Shown here piece by piece: positions 1-7,315 of a stretch of DNA of 36,713 nt. The stretch covers positions 1-36,713 of the forward strand of contig SFJH01000022.1 of NCBI GenBank assembly GCA_004555155.1, written 5' to 3'. The DNA comes from Clostridiales bacterium (GTDB lineage Bacteria; Bacillota; Clostridia; Christensenellales; Aristaeellaceae). The first letter of the stretch is position 1. Each line of letters opens with the position of its first letter. The translations under genes and the position numbers were made by a program. The notes beneath the pieces are model-generated. The model was not told where the DNA came from, ran no database searches, and worked only from the letters and a program-made list of their open reading frames with translations.

Positions 1-309
1 GGGAACGGGCGGGGGCATCGTACAGCGCTGTGATGAGCCCAAGGGGCGCTGCCCCTTGGATCCCCGCCAGAGGGGATGATCCCCTCTGGACTCCTTCTCT
101 CGCTGCCGCCGTTCCTATTCTGCCTTTTCTCAGCGCTCCACGAGTGCCTCCGGCGGGCGGGGCTCCGCCCCTGCACCCCGCCAGGGGGATGATCCCCCTG
201 GACCCTTCTCTCGCTGCCGCCGTTTCTATTCTGCCTTTTCTCAGCGTTCTCCGGCGGGCGGGGCGCTGCCCCTGCACCCTTCTCCTGCTGCCGCCGTTTC
301 TATTCTCCC
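1..309. repeat. GC-rich intergenic repeat array, three degenerate copies
   Basis: This gene-free stretch holds three related units of roughly 110 bp. The shared core, read on the minus strand, is GAAACGGCGGCAGC followed by a GAGAAGG-type stretch. On the plus strand the cores lie near 93-119, 204-230 and 279-305. Between them are short perfect hairpins: AAGGGGC/GCCCCTT at 41-57, CCAGAGGGG/CCCCTCTGG at 67-89 and CCAGGGGG/CCCCCTGG at 181-201. A further copy of the same core occurs after rel at about 21511. No coding signal is convincing here: the long open frame that runs through it has no homology I recognise and shadows trmL. Confidence 0.75.
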
Positions 310-825
310 TTACACATAATCGCGCCAATCGCCCTTGGGCTGGACTTCGGTCAGGCTTCCCTCGCTCTTCAATCCCGGAAAATCCAGCTGCCGCAATGCC
401 TCATACAACACAATCGCCACCGAATTCGACAAATTCAGCGATCGCGCATCCCTTCGCATCGGTATCCTCACACACTTCTCATAATTCTCCGCCAGCAGCG
501 CTTCCGGCAATCCCTTCGTCTCCCGTCCGAACACCAGAAAATCCCCGTCCCGGTACTCCGCCTCGCAATATCCCCTCGGCGCCTTCGTGCTCGCAAAGAA
601 CATCCTTGCCTCCGGATACTCCCTGCAGAATTCCTCCCAGCTGTGATGCACCTCATACTGCATCATATGCCAGTAGTCCAGCCCGGCCCGCTTCAGATAT
701 TTGTCCGAAAGCTCGAACCCCAGCGGCTCAATCAAATGCAGCCGCGCACCCGTCGCCGCGCACGTTCTCGCAATGTTCCCCGTATTCTGCGGAATCTCCG
801 GATTCACCAGCACAATGTGCATCAT
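310..825 (-). CDS. trmL: tRNA (cytidine(34)-2'-O)-methyltransferase TrmL
   Basis: SPOUT-family RNA methyltransferase that methylates the 2'-OH of the wobble nucleotide of certain leucine tRNAs, using SAM in the cytoplasm. At 171 residues it has the usual TrmL length and is a single SPOUT domain. Visible motifs are NPEIPQNTGNIART (residues 8-21), the knot motif FGRETKGLP (99-107) and RSLNLSNSVAIVLYE (128-142). It is the last gene of a three-gene leftward operon. Its ATG overlaps the stop of the HAD gene as ATGA, so translation is probably coupled. A second Met directly follows the first, so the start could be one codon later. Function is assigned by family. Confidence 0.93.
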   Translation of the reverse strand: MMHIVLVNPEIPQNTGNIARTCAATGARLHLIEPLGFELSDKYLKRAGLDYWHMMQYEVHHSWEEFCREYPEARMFFASTKAPRGYCEAEYRDGDFLVFGRETKGLPEALLAENYEKCVRIPMRRDARSLNLSNSVAIVLYEALRQLDFPGLKSEGSLTEVQPKGDWRDYV

Positions 826-1643
826 CCGATTTCCCCCCTCAGCGCCCTCTCAATCACCTGCGCAACGCCGTCCTCCGCACAGTCGGGCGCAATGAGCCGC
901 GCGCAGGACTTCAGCTCCTCCGCCGCGTTCGCCACGGCCACCGGCCAGCCCACCGCCTCCAGCATGCTCCGGTCGTTGGTGTTGTCGCCGAACGCCATGC
1001 ACTCCTCCCGGCGCACGCCCAGACGCCGCGCCAGCCATTCCACCGCAGTGCCCTTGCCCAGCCCGGCAGCCATGATCTCCATGTTGTCCATGTATGCGCT
1101 GGACACGCTGAACCCCGCCTCCAGCAGCTCCGCCTTCAGCCGCGCCAGCGCGTCGGGATCCTCCCCGTAGGCCTCCAGCTTGTACGGATTCACCAGACCC
1201 TCCGATTCAAAGGCCTCCCAGTCGTCGGTCACAATCCGGTAAACGTCGCCCAGATAGCCGTCCAGCCCGCGCTTCTTGCGCTTCAGTGCCCCCGTGTTGA
1301 CGCGATACACCGCATTGCGCACGAATGCGTTCATCATCACGTTGTACTTTCGCATGATCCCATAGGCGCGCCGGGCCTCCGCGGTGGGCGTGAGCCATTC
1401 CCGCACGATCCCGCCGTCCATCCGCACCACCGCGCCGCCGTTGGCCACGATCATATATCCGTCCGCCTGTCCCAGACCCTCCGCAATCACCCGGGCCGAC
1501 ACATACCACCGGCCGCTGCAGATGACAAACGGAATCCCGGCCTGCGCGCACGCCTGCACCGCCGCGCGCGTGCGCTCTGAAAGCGCGCCGCCCCGGGGCA
1601 GAATCGTGCCGTCCACATCCGAAACAATCAGCCGAATGCTCAT
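822..1643 (-). CDS. Cof-type HAD-superfamily phosphatase
   Basis: Cytoplasmic HAD hydrolase of the Cof/YidA type (subclass IIB), 273 residues, close to the family norm of about 270. HAD motif I is DVDGTI (Asp9 and Asp11), motif II is SGR (Ser43), the motif III lysine lies in GLGKGT (about 197), and motif IV is FGDNTND (about 218-224). Such enzymes dephosphorylate sugar phosphates or flavin/PLP phosphates; the substrate cannot be read from sequence. The ATG at 1643 is chosen because MSIRLIVSDVDGT aligns with family N termini; the open frame extends far upstream but only as an antisense shadow of the pseudouridine synthase gene. It overlaps both neighbours by ATGA, indicating one tightly coupled transcript. 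Confidence 0.9.
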   Translation of the reverse strand: MSIRLIVSDVDGTILPRGGALSERTRAAVQACAQAGIPFVICSGRWYVSARVIAEGLGQADGYMIVANGGAVVRMDGGIVREWLTPTAEARRAYGIMRKYNVMMNAFVRNAVYRVNTGALKRKKRGLDGYLGDVYRIVTDDWEAFESEGLVNPYKLEAYGEDPDALARLKAELLEAGFSVSSAYMDNMEIMAAGLGKGTAVEWLARRLGVRREECMAFGDNTNDRSMLEAVGWPVAVANAAEELKSCARLIAPDCAEDGVAQVIERALRGEIG

Positions 1644-2515
1644 CCTCGTTCTCTCCCGTCGCTCCACCATTCCGGCGGCGGAGCGGAAAATGTCATGCCC
1701 CGATAGCCCTCCAGCGGACTGTCCGCGCCGATGGTCAGCTCCGCGCACCACAGCCTCAGCCCGCCGGGATGCGCCCGGTTCAGCGCCCGGTCGCCGTACT
1801 TGTCGTCGCCCAGCAGCGGATGGCCGAAGTCCGCCATGTGCGCGCGCAGCTGATGGGTGCGCCCGGTCACCGGCTCCAGCTCCACCCGCGCGATTCCCCC
1901 GGACTCCCCCATCACGCGGTACCGCGTTTCCACGGGCTTTGCGCCGGGCGCGCTCCTGTGCGCGATCCGCACCGTGGAGCGCCGCGCGTCCTTCACCAGC
2001 CACGCCCTCAGCACGCCCTCCCGCGCCGGGAACCCGCCCTTCGCCAGCGCCAGATATCGCTTGCGCAGCGCATGCTCCCGGAACGTCTCCAGCGCCCGGC
2101 GATGGGTCTCCCCGTCCAGCGCCGCCAGCACCACCCCGCCGGTGGCGGCGTCCAGCCGGTGGCACAGCTGCGCGCCGGGCAGCGCCGTCTGCAGCCGGGT
2201 CAGCAGCGTATCCGCGCCGATGCCGTCCTGATCCGCATCCACGGGCAGGCCCTGGGGCTTGACGGCGGCGGCGAGCGAACCGTCGCAATAGATCAGCGCC
2301 GGAGGCGCGGGGGCGTACCGCTCCGGCAGATAGACCGTCAGCGCGTCGCCGCCGCGGACGGTCTCCTCCGCGCCCAGCCGCACGCCGTCCCGCTTCACGT
2401 CGCGCCGCTTCAGAAGATCGCGCAGCGCATGGGCGGGCAGCATCGGCCACGCCCGGCGGAGATACCGCTCCAGCGGCATGGCGGGCACGCTGTCGGGAAC
2501 GACGTGCTGAATCAT
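1640..2515 (-). CDS. RluA-family RNA pseudouridine synthase
   Basis: Isomerises uridine to pseudouridine in rRNA or tRNA. The 291-residue protein has an N-terminal S4-like RNA-binding region (about 14-65), then a RluA catalytic domain with the signature CHRLDAATGGVVL, in which Asp122 is the expected nucleophile. The downstream GRTHQLRAHM motif is also typical of RluA/RluD enzymes. Which RNA is modified cannot be decided, since RluA, RluC, RluD and YlyB-like members share these motifs. It is the first gene of the leftward operon with the HAD phosphatase and trmL, behind a promoter at 2563-2591. A GGGGAGG Shine-Dalgarno lies just before the ATG. Confidence 0.93.
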   Translation of the reverse strand: MIQHVVPDSVPAMPLERYLRRAWPMLPAHALRDLLKRRDVKRDGVRLGAEETVRGGDALTVYLPERYAPAPPALIYCDGSLAAAVKPQGLPVDADQDGIGADTLLTRLQTALPGAQLCHRLDAATGGVVLAALDGETHRRALETFREHALRKRYLALAKGGFPAREGVLRAWLVKDARRSTVRIAHRSAPGAKPVETRYRVMGESGGIARVELEPVTGRTHQLRAHMADFGHPLLGDDKYGDRALNRAHPGGLRLWCAELTIGADSPLEGYRGMTFSAPPPEWWSDGRERG

Positions 2516-2562
2516 GGCGAAACCTCCCCTGCATCGGCGCTGCGGATCTGCAATATACTATA

Positions 2563-2591
2563 GTTATAGCCGTTTTTCCGCCCCGGTTCAA
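2563..2591 (-). promoter_or_regulatory. Sigma-A type promoter for rluA-HAD-trmL operon
   Basis: On the minus strand TTGAAC (2586-2591) and TATAAC (2563-2568) are separated by exactly 17 bp, in an AT-rich patch about 50 bp upstream of the pseudouridine synthase ATG. It faces away from the NSS promoter, so 2516-2754 is a divergent promoter region. Confidence 0.7.
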
Positions 2592-2683
2592 GTCGGTTTG
2601 CGTTATGGTTTTGTCCCGGCGCGGCGGCGCGCCGCTTTTTGCGGACAAATACAGCCGGACAGCGCCCAAATCTCCGGAATGCC

Positions 2684-2712
2684 TTGAATAATGATCGCAG
2701 GTATGCTATGAT
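2684..2712 (+). promoter_or_regulatory. Sigma-A type promoter for NSS transporter
   Basis: TTGAAT (2684-2689) and TATGAT (2707-2712) with a 17-bp spacer, about 40 bp before the transporter start at 2755. Confidence 0.7.
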
Positions 2713-2754
2713 ATCTCCATCCGTATTTCAATCGATCAAACGAGGTGCAAGACC

Positions 2755-4134
2755 ATGCAGCAGCGCGAAAAGTTCGGCTCCCGGCTGGGGTTCATCCTGA
2801 TCTCCGCCGGCTGCGCCATCGGACTGGGCAACGTCTGGAAATTCCCCTACATCACCGCGGCCAACGGCGGCGCGGCGTTCATCCTGATCTACCTGTTCTT
2901 CCTGCTGATTCTCGGCATCCCGGTGCTCACCATGGAGTTCGCCGTGGGCCGCGCCAGCCGCCAGAGCATCATCCGCTCCTACAAGACGCTGGAGCCGGAG
3001 GGCTCCAAATGGCACCTGGCCGGCTACATGGGCGTGGTGGGCAACTACATTCTGATGATGTTCTACACCGTCGTCTCCGGCTGGATGCTGTTCTACGCCT
3101 TCAAGATGCTCCGCGGCGATTTCACCGGCCTGGACGCCGCCGGCGTGGCCGCCCAGTTCTCCGCCATGACCGGCAGCGCGCCCGGCCAGATCGTGTGCAT
3201 GCTGCTGATGACGATCCTGGGCTTCAGCGTGTGCGCCATCGGCCTGGAGAAGGGCGTGGAGCGCATCACCAAGGTGATGATGCTCCTGCTGATCGCCATC
3301 ATGGTCTGCCTGGCGGGGCGCTCGCTGACGCTGCCCGGCGCGGGCGCGGGCGTGGAATACTACCTCAAGCCCGACTTCTCCAAGATCTTCGATCAGGGTC
3401 TGGACCACTTCAACCGCGTGATCTTCGCCGCCATGGGCCAGGCGTTCTTCACGCTGTCCATCGGCATGGGCAGCATGGCCATCTTCGGCTCCTACATCGG
3501 CCGCGACCGCAGTCTCACCGGCGAGGCCGTGACCGTCACGCTGCTGGATACCTTCGTGGCCATCATGGCGGGCATGATCATCATCCCCGCCTGCTTCGCC
3601 TACAACATCGACCTGCAGGCCGGCCCGCCGCTGATCTTCATCACGCTGCCCAACGTGTTCAACGCCATGCCCAACGGCCGGCTGTGGGGCACGCTGTTCT
3701 TCGTGTTCATGCTGTTCGCGGCGCTCTCCACGCTGACGGGCGTGTTTGAAAACATCATCTCCTTCGCCATGGACGCCGCCGGATGGAGCCGCAGGAAGGC
3801 CGCGCTGGTCAATGCGCTGGCCATCGCCGTGCTGTCGCTTCCGGCGCTGCTGGGCTACAATCTGCTCTCCGGCGTGCAGCCGCTGGGCGCAGGCTCCACC
3901 ATCCTGGACTTCGAGGACTTCATCGTCAGCAACAACATTCTGCCCATCGGCTCGCTGATCTACGTGCTGTTCTGCTCCTGGCGCTGGGGCTGGGGCTACG
4001 ACCGCTTCCTCGCCGAGGCCAACAGCGGCAAGGGCCTCCGCTTCCCCGCCGGACTGCGCCGCTACTGCCAGTTCGCGCTGCCGCTGATCATCGCCTACGT
4101 GCTGGTGATGGGCTATATCTCCTTCTTCCGCTGA
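2755..4134 (+). CDS. Sodium-dependent transporter, NSS/SNF family
   Basis: Integral membrane symporter of the neurotransmitter:sodium symporter family (COG0733), which in bacteria imports amino acids such as tryptophan, tyrosine or leucine with Na+. The 459 residues contain about 11-12 hydrophobic segments. The TM1 signature GCAIGLGNVWKFPY near residue 18-31 carries the unwound sodium and substrate-site region typical of LeuT and MhsT. A GAGGTG Shine-Dalgarno precedes the ATG. It is monocistronic, with its own promoter and a strong terminator at 4150-4183. Substrate is not determined; adjacency to the arginine operon is not evidence for arginine, as the terminator separates them. Confidence 0.93.
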   Translation: MQQREKFGSRLGFILISAGCAIGLGNVWKFPYITAANGGAAFILIYLFFLLILGIPVLTMEFAVGRASRQSIIRSYKTLEPEGSKWHLAGYMGVVGNYILMMFYTVVSGWMLFYAFKMLRGDFTGLDAAGVAAQFSAMTGSAPGQIVCMLLMTILGFSVCAIGLEKGVERITKVMMLLLIAIMVCLAGRSLTLPGAGAGVEYYLKPDFSKIFDQGLDHFNRVIFAAMGQAFFTLSIGMGSMAIFGSYIGRDRSLTGEAVTVTLLDTFVAIMAGMIIIPACFAYNIDLQAGPPLIFITLPNVFNAMPNGRLWGTLFFVFMLFAALSTLTGVFENIISFAMDAAGWSRRKAALVNALAIAVLSLPALLGYNLLSGVQPLGAGSTILDFEDFIVSNNILPIGSLIYVLFCSWRWGWGYDRFLAEANSGKGLRFPAGLRRYCQFALPLIIAYVLVMGYISFFR

Positions 4135-4149
4135 ACGCTTCTCCCACCG

Positions 4150-4183
4150 CGCTCCGTGCCTCCCGCACGGAGCGTCTTTTTTT
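4150..4183 (+). terminator. Rho-independent terminator after NSS transporter
   Basis: A perfect 10-bp stem CGCTCCGTGC (4150-4159) with GCACGGAGCG (4165-4174), a five-base loop and a T-rich tail TCTTTTTTT. Confidence 0.92.
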
Positions 4184-4205
4184 CGTTAAATGTTCCCCCG
4201 CGCCC

Positions 4206-4234
4206 TTGACATGTATTTTTATGCCAATTATAAT
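4206..4234 (+). promoter_or_regulatory. Consensus promoter of the argCJBD operon
   Basis: Perfect consensus: TTGACA (4206-4211), 17-bp spacer, TATAAT (4229-4234), about 30 bp upstream of the argC GTG. It is the strongest-looking promoter in the window and is overlapped by two ARG-box-like sites, as expected for a repressible biosynthetic operon. Confidence 0.92.
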
Positions 4235-4247
4235 GTATAATCATTCA
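4212..4247 (+). promoter_or_regulatory. Tandem ARG boxes (predicted ArgR operator)
   Basis: Two matches to the ArgR/AhrC box TGNATNNNNATNCA. The right site, TGTATAATCATTCA (4234-4247), fits completely; the left site, TGTATTTTTATGCC (4212-4225), lacks only the final A. Centres are 22 bp apart, two helical turns, close to the spacing of paired ARG boxes bound by one ArgR hexamer. The left box fills the -35/-10 spacer and the right box starts at the last base of the -10, so a bound repressor would block polymerase. No argR gene is in the window. Confidence 0.75.
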
Positions 4248-4263
4248 TTTCGGAGGGATCGCT

Positions 4264-5196
4264 GTGACGAAAATATTCATCGACGGCCGCGAGGGCACCA
4301 CGGGACTGCGCATTCAGCAGCGGCTGGAGGGGCGAAGGGATCTGGAGCTTCTGACGCTGCCGGATGCGCTGCGCAAGGATCCGGACGCGCGGCGGGAAAA
4401 AATCAACGCTGCGGACGTGGTCTTTCTCTGCCTGCCCGACGCGGCGGCGCGGGAGTCCGCCGAGTGGGCGAACGACTGCGTGACCGTGATCGACGCCTCC
4501 ACCGCCCACCGCGTGTCCCCCGGCTGGGCCTACGGCTTCCCGGAGCTGTCCGCCGCGCACCGCCGCGCCGTGGAAACCGGCAGGCGCATCGCCTCGCCGG
4601 GCTGCCACGCCAGCGGATTCGTGGCGCTGGTCTGCCCGCTGACGGCGGCGGGCGTTCTGCCGAAGGACTATCCCCTGTGCTGCCACTCGCTGACCGGCTA
4701 CTCCGGCGGCGGGCGGAAGATGATCGCCGAATACGAGTCCGACGGCCGCGACCCCGAGCTGGACAGCCCGCGCCAGTACGGCCTGTCCCAGACCCACAAG
4801 CACCTGCCGGAGATGCAGCTCGTTCCCGGCCTTGCGCGGCCGCCGCTGTTCTCGCCCATCGTATCGGATTATTATGCAGGCATGGAGGTCACCGTGCCGC
4901 TGCACCTGCCGCTGCTCAGCGGCGCGCCGACGCTTGCGCAAATCCATGAAATCATCGCCAATCACTACGCCGGTCAGAAGCTGGTGAAGGTGCTGCCCCT
5001 GGGCGAGTCCCCCGCGTTCTGCGGCGCGAACCGCCTGGCCGGACGGGATTCCATGGAGATCCTGGTCGCCGGAAACGACGAGCGCGCGCTGCTGATCGCC
5101 CGGTTCGACAACCTGGGCAAGGGCGCGTCCGGCGCGGCCATCCAGTGCATGAACATCGCCCTCGGACGGGACGAGACCGAGGGACTGACCCTATGA
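4264..5196 (+). CDS. argC: N-acetyl-gamma-glutamyl-phosphate reductase
   Basis: Third step of arginine synthesis: NADPH-dependent reduction of N-acetylglutamyl-5-phosphate to the semialdehyde, in the cytoplasm. At 310 residues it belongs to the shorter ArgC type (type 2) rather than the roughly 345-residue Bacillus type. An N-terminal Rossmann motif DGREGTTGLRI is followed by the catalytic cysteine Cys114 in SPGCHASGF and by the conserved GYSGGGR segment. The start is GTG at 4264, placed by a GGAGGG site eight bases upstream. It is first in argC-argJ-argB-argD and directly follows the promoter and ARG boxes. A short gap with GGAGGAG leads into argJ. Confidence 0.95.
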   Translation: MTKIFIDGREGTTGLRIQQRLEGRRDLELLTLPDALRKDPDARREKINAADVVFLCLPDAAARESAEWANDCVTVIDASTAHRVSPGWAYGFPELSAAHRRAVETGRRIASPGCHASGFVALVCPLTAAGVLPKDYPLCCHSLTGYSGGGRKMIAEYESDGRDPELDSPRQYGLSQTHKHLPEMQLVPGLARPPLFSPIVSDYYAGMEVTVPLHLPLLSGAPTLAQIHEIIANHYAGQKLVKVLPLGESPAFCGANRLAGRDSMEILVAGNDERALLIARFDNLGKGASGAAIQCMNIALGRDETEGLTL

Positions 5197-5214
5197 GAAA
5201 CGGAGGAGCTTTCC

Positions 5215-6381
5215 ATGAAATATCAGATGATTGACGGCGGCGTCTGCGCCGCGAAGGGCTTCCGGGCCGCGGGCGTGCACTGCGGCATCCGCAAAAACCA
5301 GACGAAAAAGGACCTGGCGCTGATCGTTTCCGACGCGCCCGCCGCCGCTGCGGGCGTGTACACCACGAACCTGGTGAAGGGCGCGCCCATCGCCGTGACG
5401 AAGGCGCACATCGCCGACGGCGCCGCCCGGGCCATCGTGTGCAACAGCGGCAACGCCAACACCTGCAACGCCAACGGCGTCGAAATCGCCGAGGGCATGT
5501 GCGCGCTGGTGGAGCAATACGCGGGCGTGAAGGCCTCGGACGTGATCGTGGCCTCCACGGGCGTGATCGGCCAGCCCCTGTCGCTGGAGCCCATCGAGGC
5601 CGGCATGCCGGCGCTGGCGGCGGCCCTCTCGCCCGACGGCGGCGCGGACGCGGCCCAGGCCATCATGACCACCGACACCTTCGCCAAGCAGGCCGCCGTG
5701 GAATTCGCGCTGGGCGGAAAGACCTGCCGCATCGGCGGCATCGCCAAGGGCTCCGGCATGATCCATCCCAACATGGCCACCATGCTGGTGTTCGTGACCA
5801 CCGACGCGGCCGTCTCCCCCGAGCTGCTCCAAAGGGCGCTCAGCGCCGACGTGCAGACCAGCTTCAACATGGTCAGCGTGGACGGCGACACCTCCACCAA
5901 CGACATGCTGTGCATTCTGGCCAACGGCATGGCGGGCAACGCGCCCGTCTGCGCGGAGGGGCCGGACTACGCGGCCTTCTGCGAGGCGCTCGCCGCCGTC
6001 ACCCGCTCCCTGTGCCGGATGATCGCCCGGGACGGCGAGGGCGCGACCAAGCTGCTGACCTGCCATGCGTCCGGCGCGGCCGACGTCTCCGCCGCCCGCA
6101 CCGTGGCCAAGAGCGTGATCTGCTCCAGCCTGCTGAAGGCGGCGATGTTCGGCGCGGACGCGAACTGGGGGCGCGTGCTGTGCGCCATCGGCTATTCCGG
6201 CGCGGACGTGGACGTGACGAAGATCGGCGTTGCGTTCGCCTCAAGGGCCGGAAGCGTGGAGGTCTGCGCGAACGGCGCGGGCGTGCCCTTCTCCGAGGAA
6301 CTCGCCAAGGCCATCCTCTCCGAGGACGAGATCACCATCGAGGTCTCCCTCGGCGCGGGCGATCAGGAGGCCACCGCCTAG
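5215..6381 (+). CDS. argJ: Ornithine acetyltransferase ArgJ, ends at premature TAG
   Basis: Transfers acetyl from N-acetylornithine to glutamate, and in bifunctional forms also uses acetyl-CoA, closing the acetyl cycle of arginine synthesis. The self-cleavage and nucleophile motif KGSGMIHPNMATML is intact, with Thr189 as nucleophile. The oxyanion STG motif is near 114-116. The frame stops at TAG (6379-6381) after 388 residues, but the next 17 codons in the same frame, up to TGA at 6433-6435, spell the family's usual C terminus GCDLTYDYVKINGDYRT. The family normally has Trp (TGG) where the TAG stands. Either this copy has a nonsense change, the base is a sequence error, or the TAG is read through. 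All other parts look functional. Confidence 0.93.
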   Translation: MKYQMIDGGVCAAKGFRAAGVHCGIRKNQTKKDLALIVSDAPAAAAGVYTTNLVKGAPIAVTKAHIADGAARAIVCNSGNANTCNANGVEIAEGMCALVEQYAGVKASDVIVASTGVIGQPLSLEPIEAGMPALAAALSPDGGADAAQAIMTTDTFAKQAAVEFALGGKTCRIGGIAKGSGMIHPNMATMLVFVTTDAAVSPELLQRALSADVQTSFNMVSVDGDTSTNDMLCILANGMAGNAPVCAEGPDYAAFCEALAAVTRSLCRMIARDGEGATKLLTCHASGAADVSAARTVAKSVICSSLLKAAMFGADANWGRVLCAIGYSGADVDVTKIGVAFASRAGSVEVCANGAGVPFSEELAKAILSEDEITIEVSLGAGDQEATA

Positions 6382-6435
6382 GGCTGCGACCTGACCTACG
6401 ACTACGTGAAGATCAACGGCGATTACAGAACCTGA
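6379..6435 (+). other. Conserved argJ C-terminal tail beyond the TAG
   Basis: Seventeen sense codons follow the TAG without frame change and encode GCDLTYDYVKINGDYRT, which I recognise as the ArgJ C terminus. A TGA follows at 6433-6435. If this is the real end, the distance to the argB ATG is 18 bp with a GGAGG site between, like the other gaps in this operon; from the TAG it would be 72 bp. A single G-to-A change at 6380 (TGG to TAG) explains everything seen. Confidence 0.85.
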
Positions 6436-6453
6436 TTTGCGGAGGAACAACAC

Positions 6454-7314
6454 ATGCTATCCAGTTTCGAGCGGGCCGCCGTCCTCGTGGAGGCGCTGCC
6501 CTACATTCAGGAATACGCGGGCAAGATCGTGGTGATCAAATACGGCGGCAACGCCATGACCGACGAGCAGCTCAAGCAGGCCGTGATGCGCGATATCGTG
6601 CTGCTGTCGCTGGTGGGCGTGAAGCCGGTGCTGGTGCACGGCGGCGGGCCGGAGATCAGCCGGATGCTCAAGCGCGTGGGCAAGACCAGCGAATTCGTGG
6701 ACGGCCTGCGCGTGACCGACGCGGAAACCGCCGAAATCGTTCAGATGGTGCTGGCGGGCAAGGTGAACAAGAGCCTGGTGGCGCTGATCCAGAGCATCGG
6801 CGGACGGGCGATGGGTCTGGCCGGCATGGACGGCGGACTGATGCGGGCGCGGGCGCTGGACGCGCGGCTGGGCTTCGTGGGCGACGTCACCGACGTGGAC
6901 GCGCGGCCCATCCACGATCTGCTGGAGCGAGGCTACATCCCCGTGGTGTCCACCGTGGGCTTCGACGCGGAGCAGAACGTGTACAACATCAACGCCGACA
7001 CCGCCGCCGCACGCATCGCCGCCGCGCTGGGCGCGGAGACCATGATCTGCATGACCGACGTGCCCGGCCTTCTGCAGAACCGCGACGACCCGGACACCCT
7101 CATCTCCCGGGTGACCCTCGCGGAGGTGGACCGGCTGGTGGACAGCGGCTGCATCTCCGGCGGCATGATCCCCAAGGTGGAATGCTGCACCGATGCGGTT
7201 CGCCGCGGCGTGAAGAAGGCCATGATCCTCGACGGCCGCGTGCCCCACGCCATTCTGATGGAAATGCTCACCGACGCCGGCGTCGGCACCATGTTTGTCA
7301 AGGAGGCGCAATGA
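6454..7314 (+). CDS. argB: Acetylglutamate kinase
   Basis: Phosphorylates N-acetylglutamate with ATP, the second and usually feedback-controlled step of the acetylated arginine route. The 286 residues form one amino-acid kinase fold. Visible are the KYGGNAM phosphate-binding loop (29-35), the HGGGPEISRML substrate loop (63-73) and the NINADTAAARIAAAL nucleotide region (about 178-192). Length and an N-terminal helix before the kinase core fit the longer NAGK type, often arginine-sensitive, although sensitivity is an inference. A GGAGG site precedes the ATG; the gene is followed within two bases by argD, whose Shine-Dalgarno lies in the argB 3' end. Confidence 0.96.
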   Translation: MLSSFERAAVLVEALPYIQEYAGKIVVIKYGGNAMTDEQLKQAVMRDIVLLSLVGVKPVLVHGGGPEISRMLKRVGKTSEFVDGLRVTDAETAEIVQMVLAGKVNKSLVALIQSIGGRAMGLAGMDGGLMRARALDARLGFVGDVTDVDARPIHDLLERGYIPVVSTVGFDAEQNVYNINADTAAARIAAALGAETMICMTDVPGLLQNRDDPDTLISRVTLAEVDRLVDSGCISGGMIPKVECCTDAVRRGVKKAMILDGRVPHAILMEMLTDAGVGTMFVKEAQ

Positions 7315-7315
7315 C

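Noticed and set aside
30..1580. 516-residue open frame on the plus strand over the leftward operon
   Set aside because: It is antisense to trmL and the HAD gene, proline/serine/arginine-rich, without a ribosome site or known motif; typical GC-rich shadow frame.
5215..6435. General reassignment of TAG to an amino acid
   Set aside because: No other recognised gene in the window is interrupted by TAG, so a window-wide code change is not supported; only the argJ case remains open.
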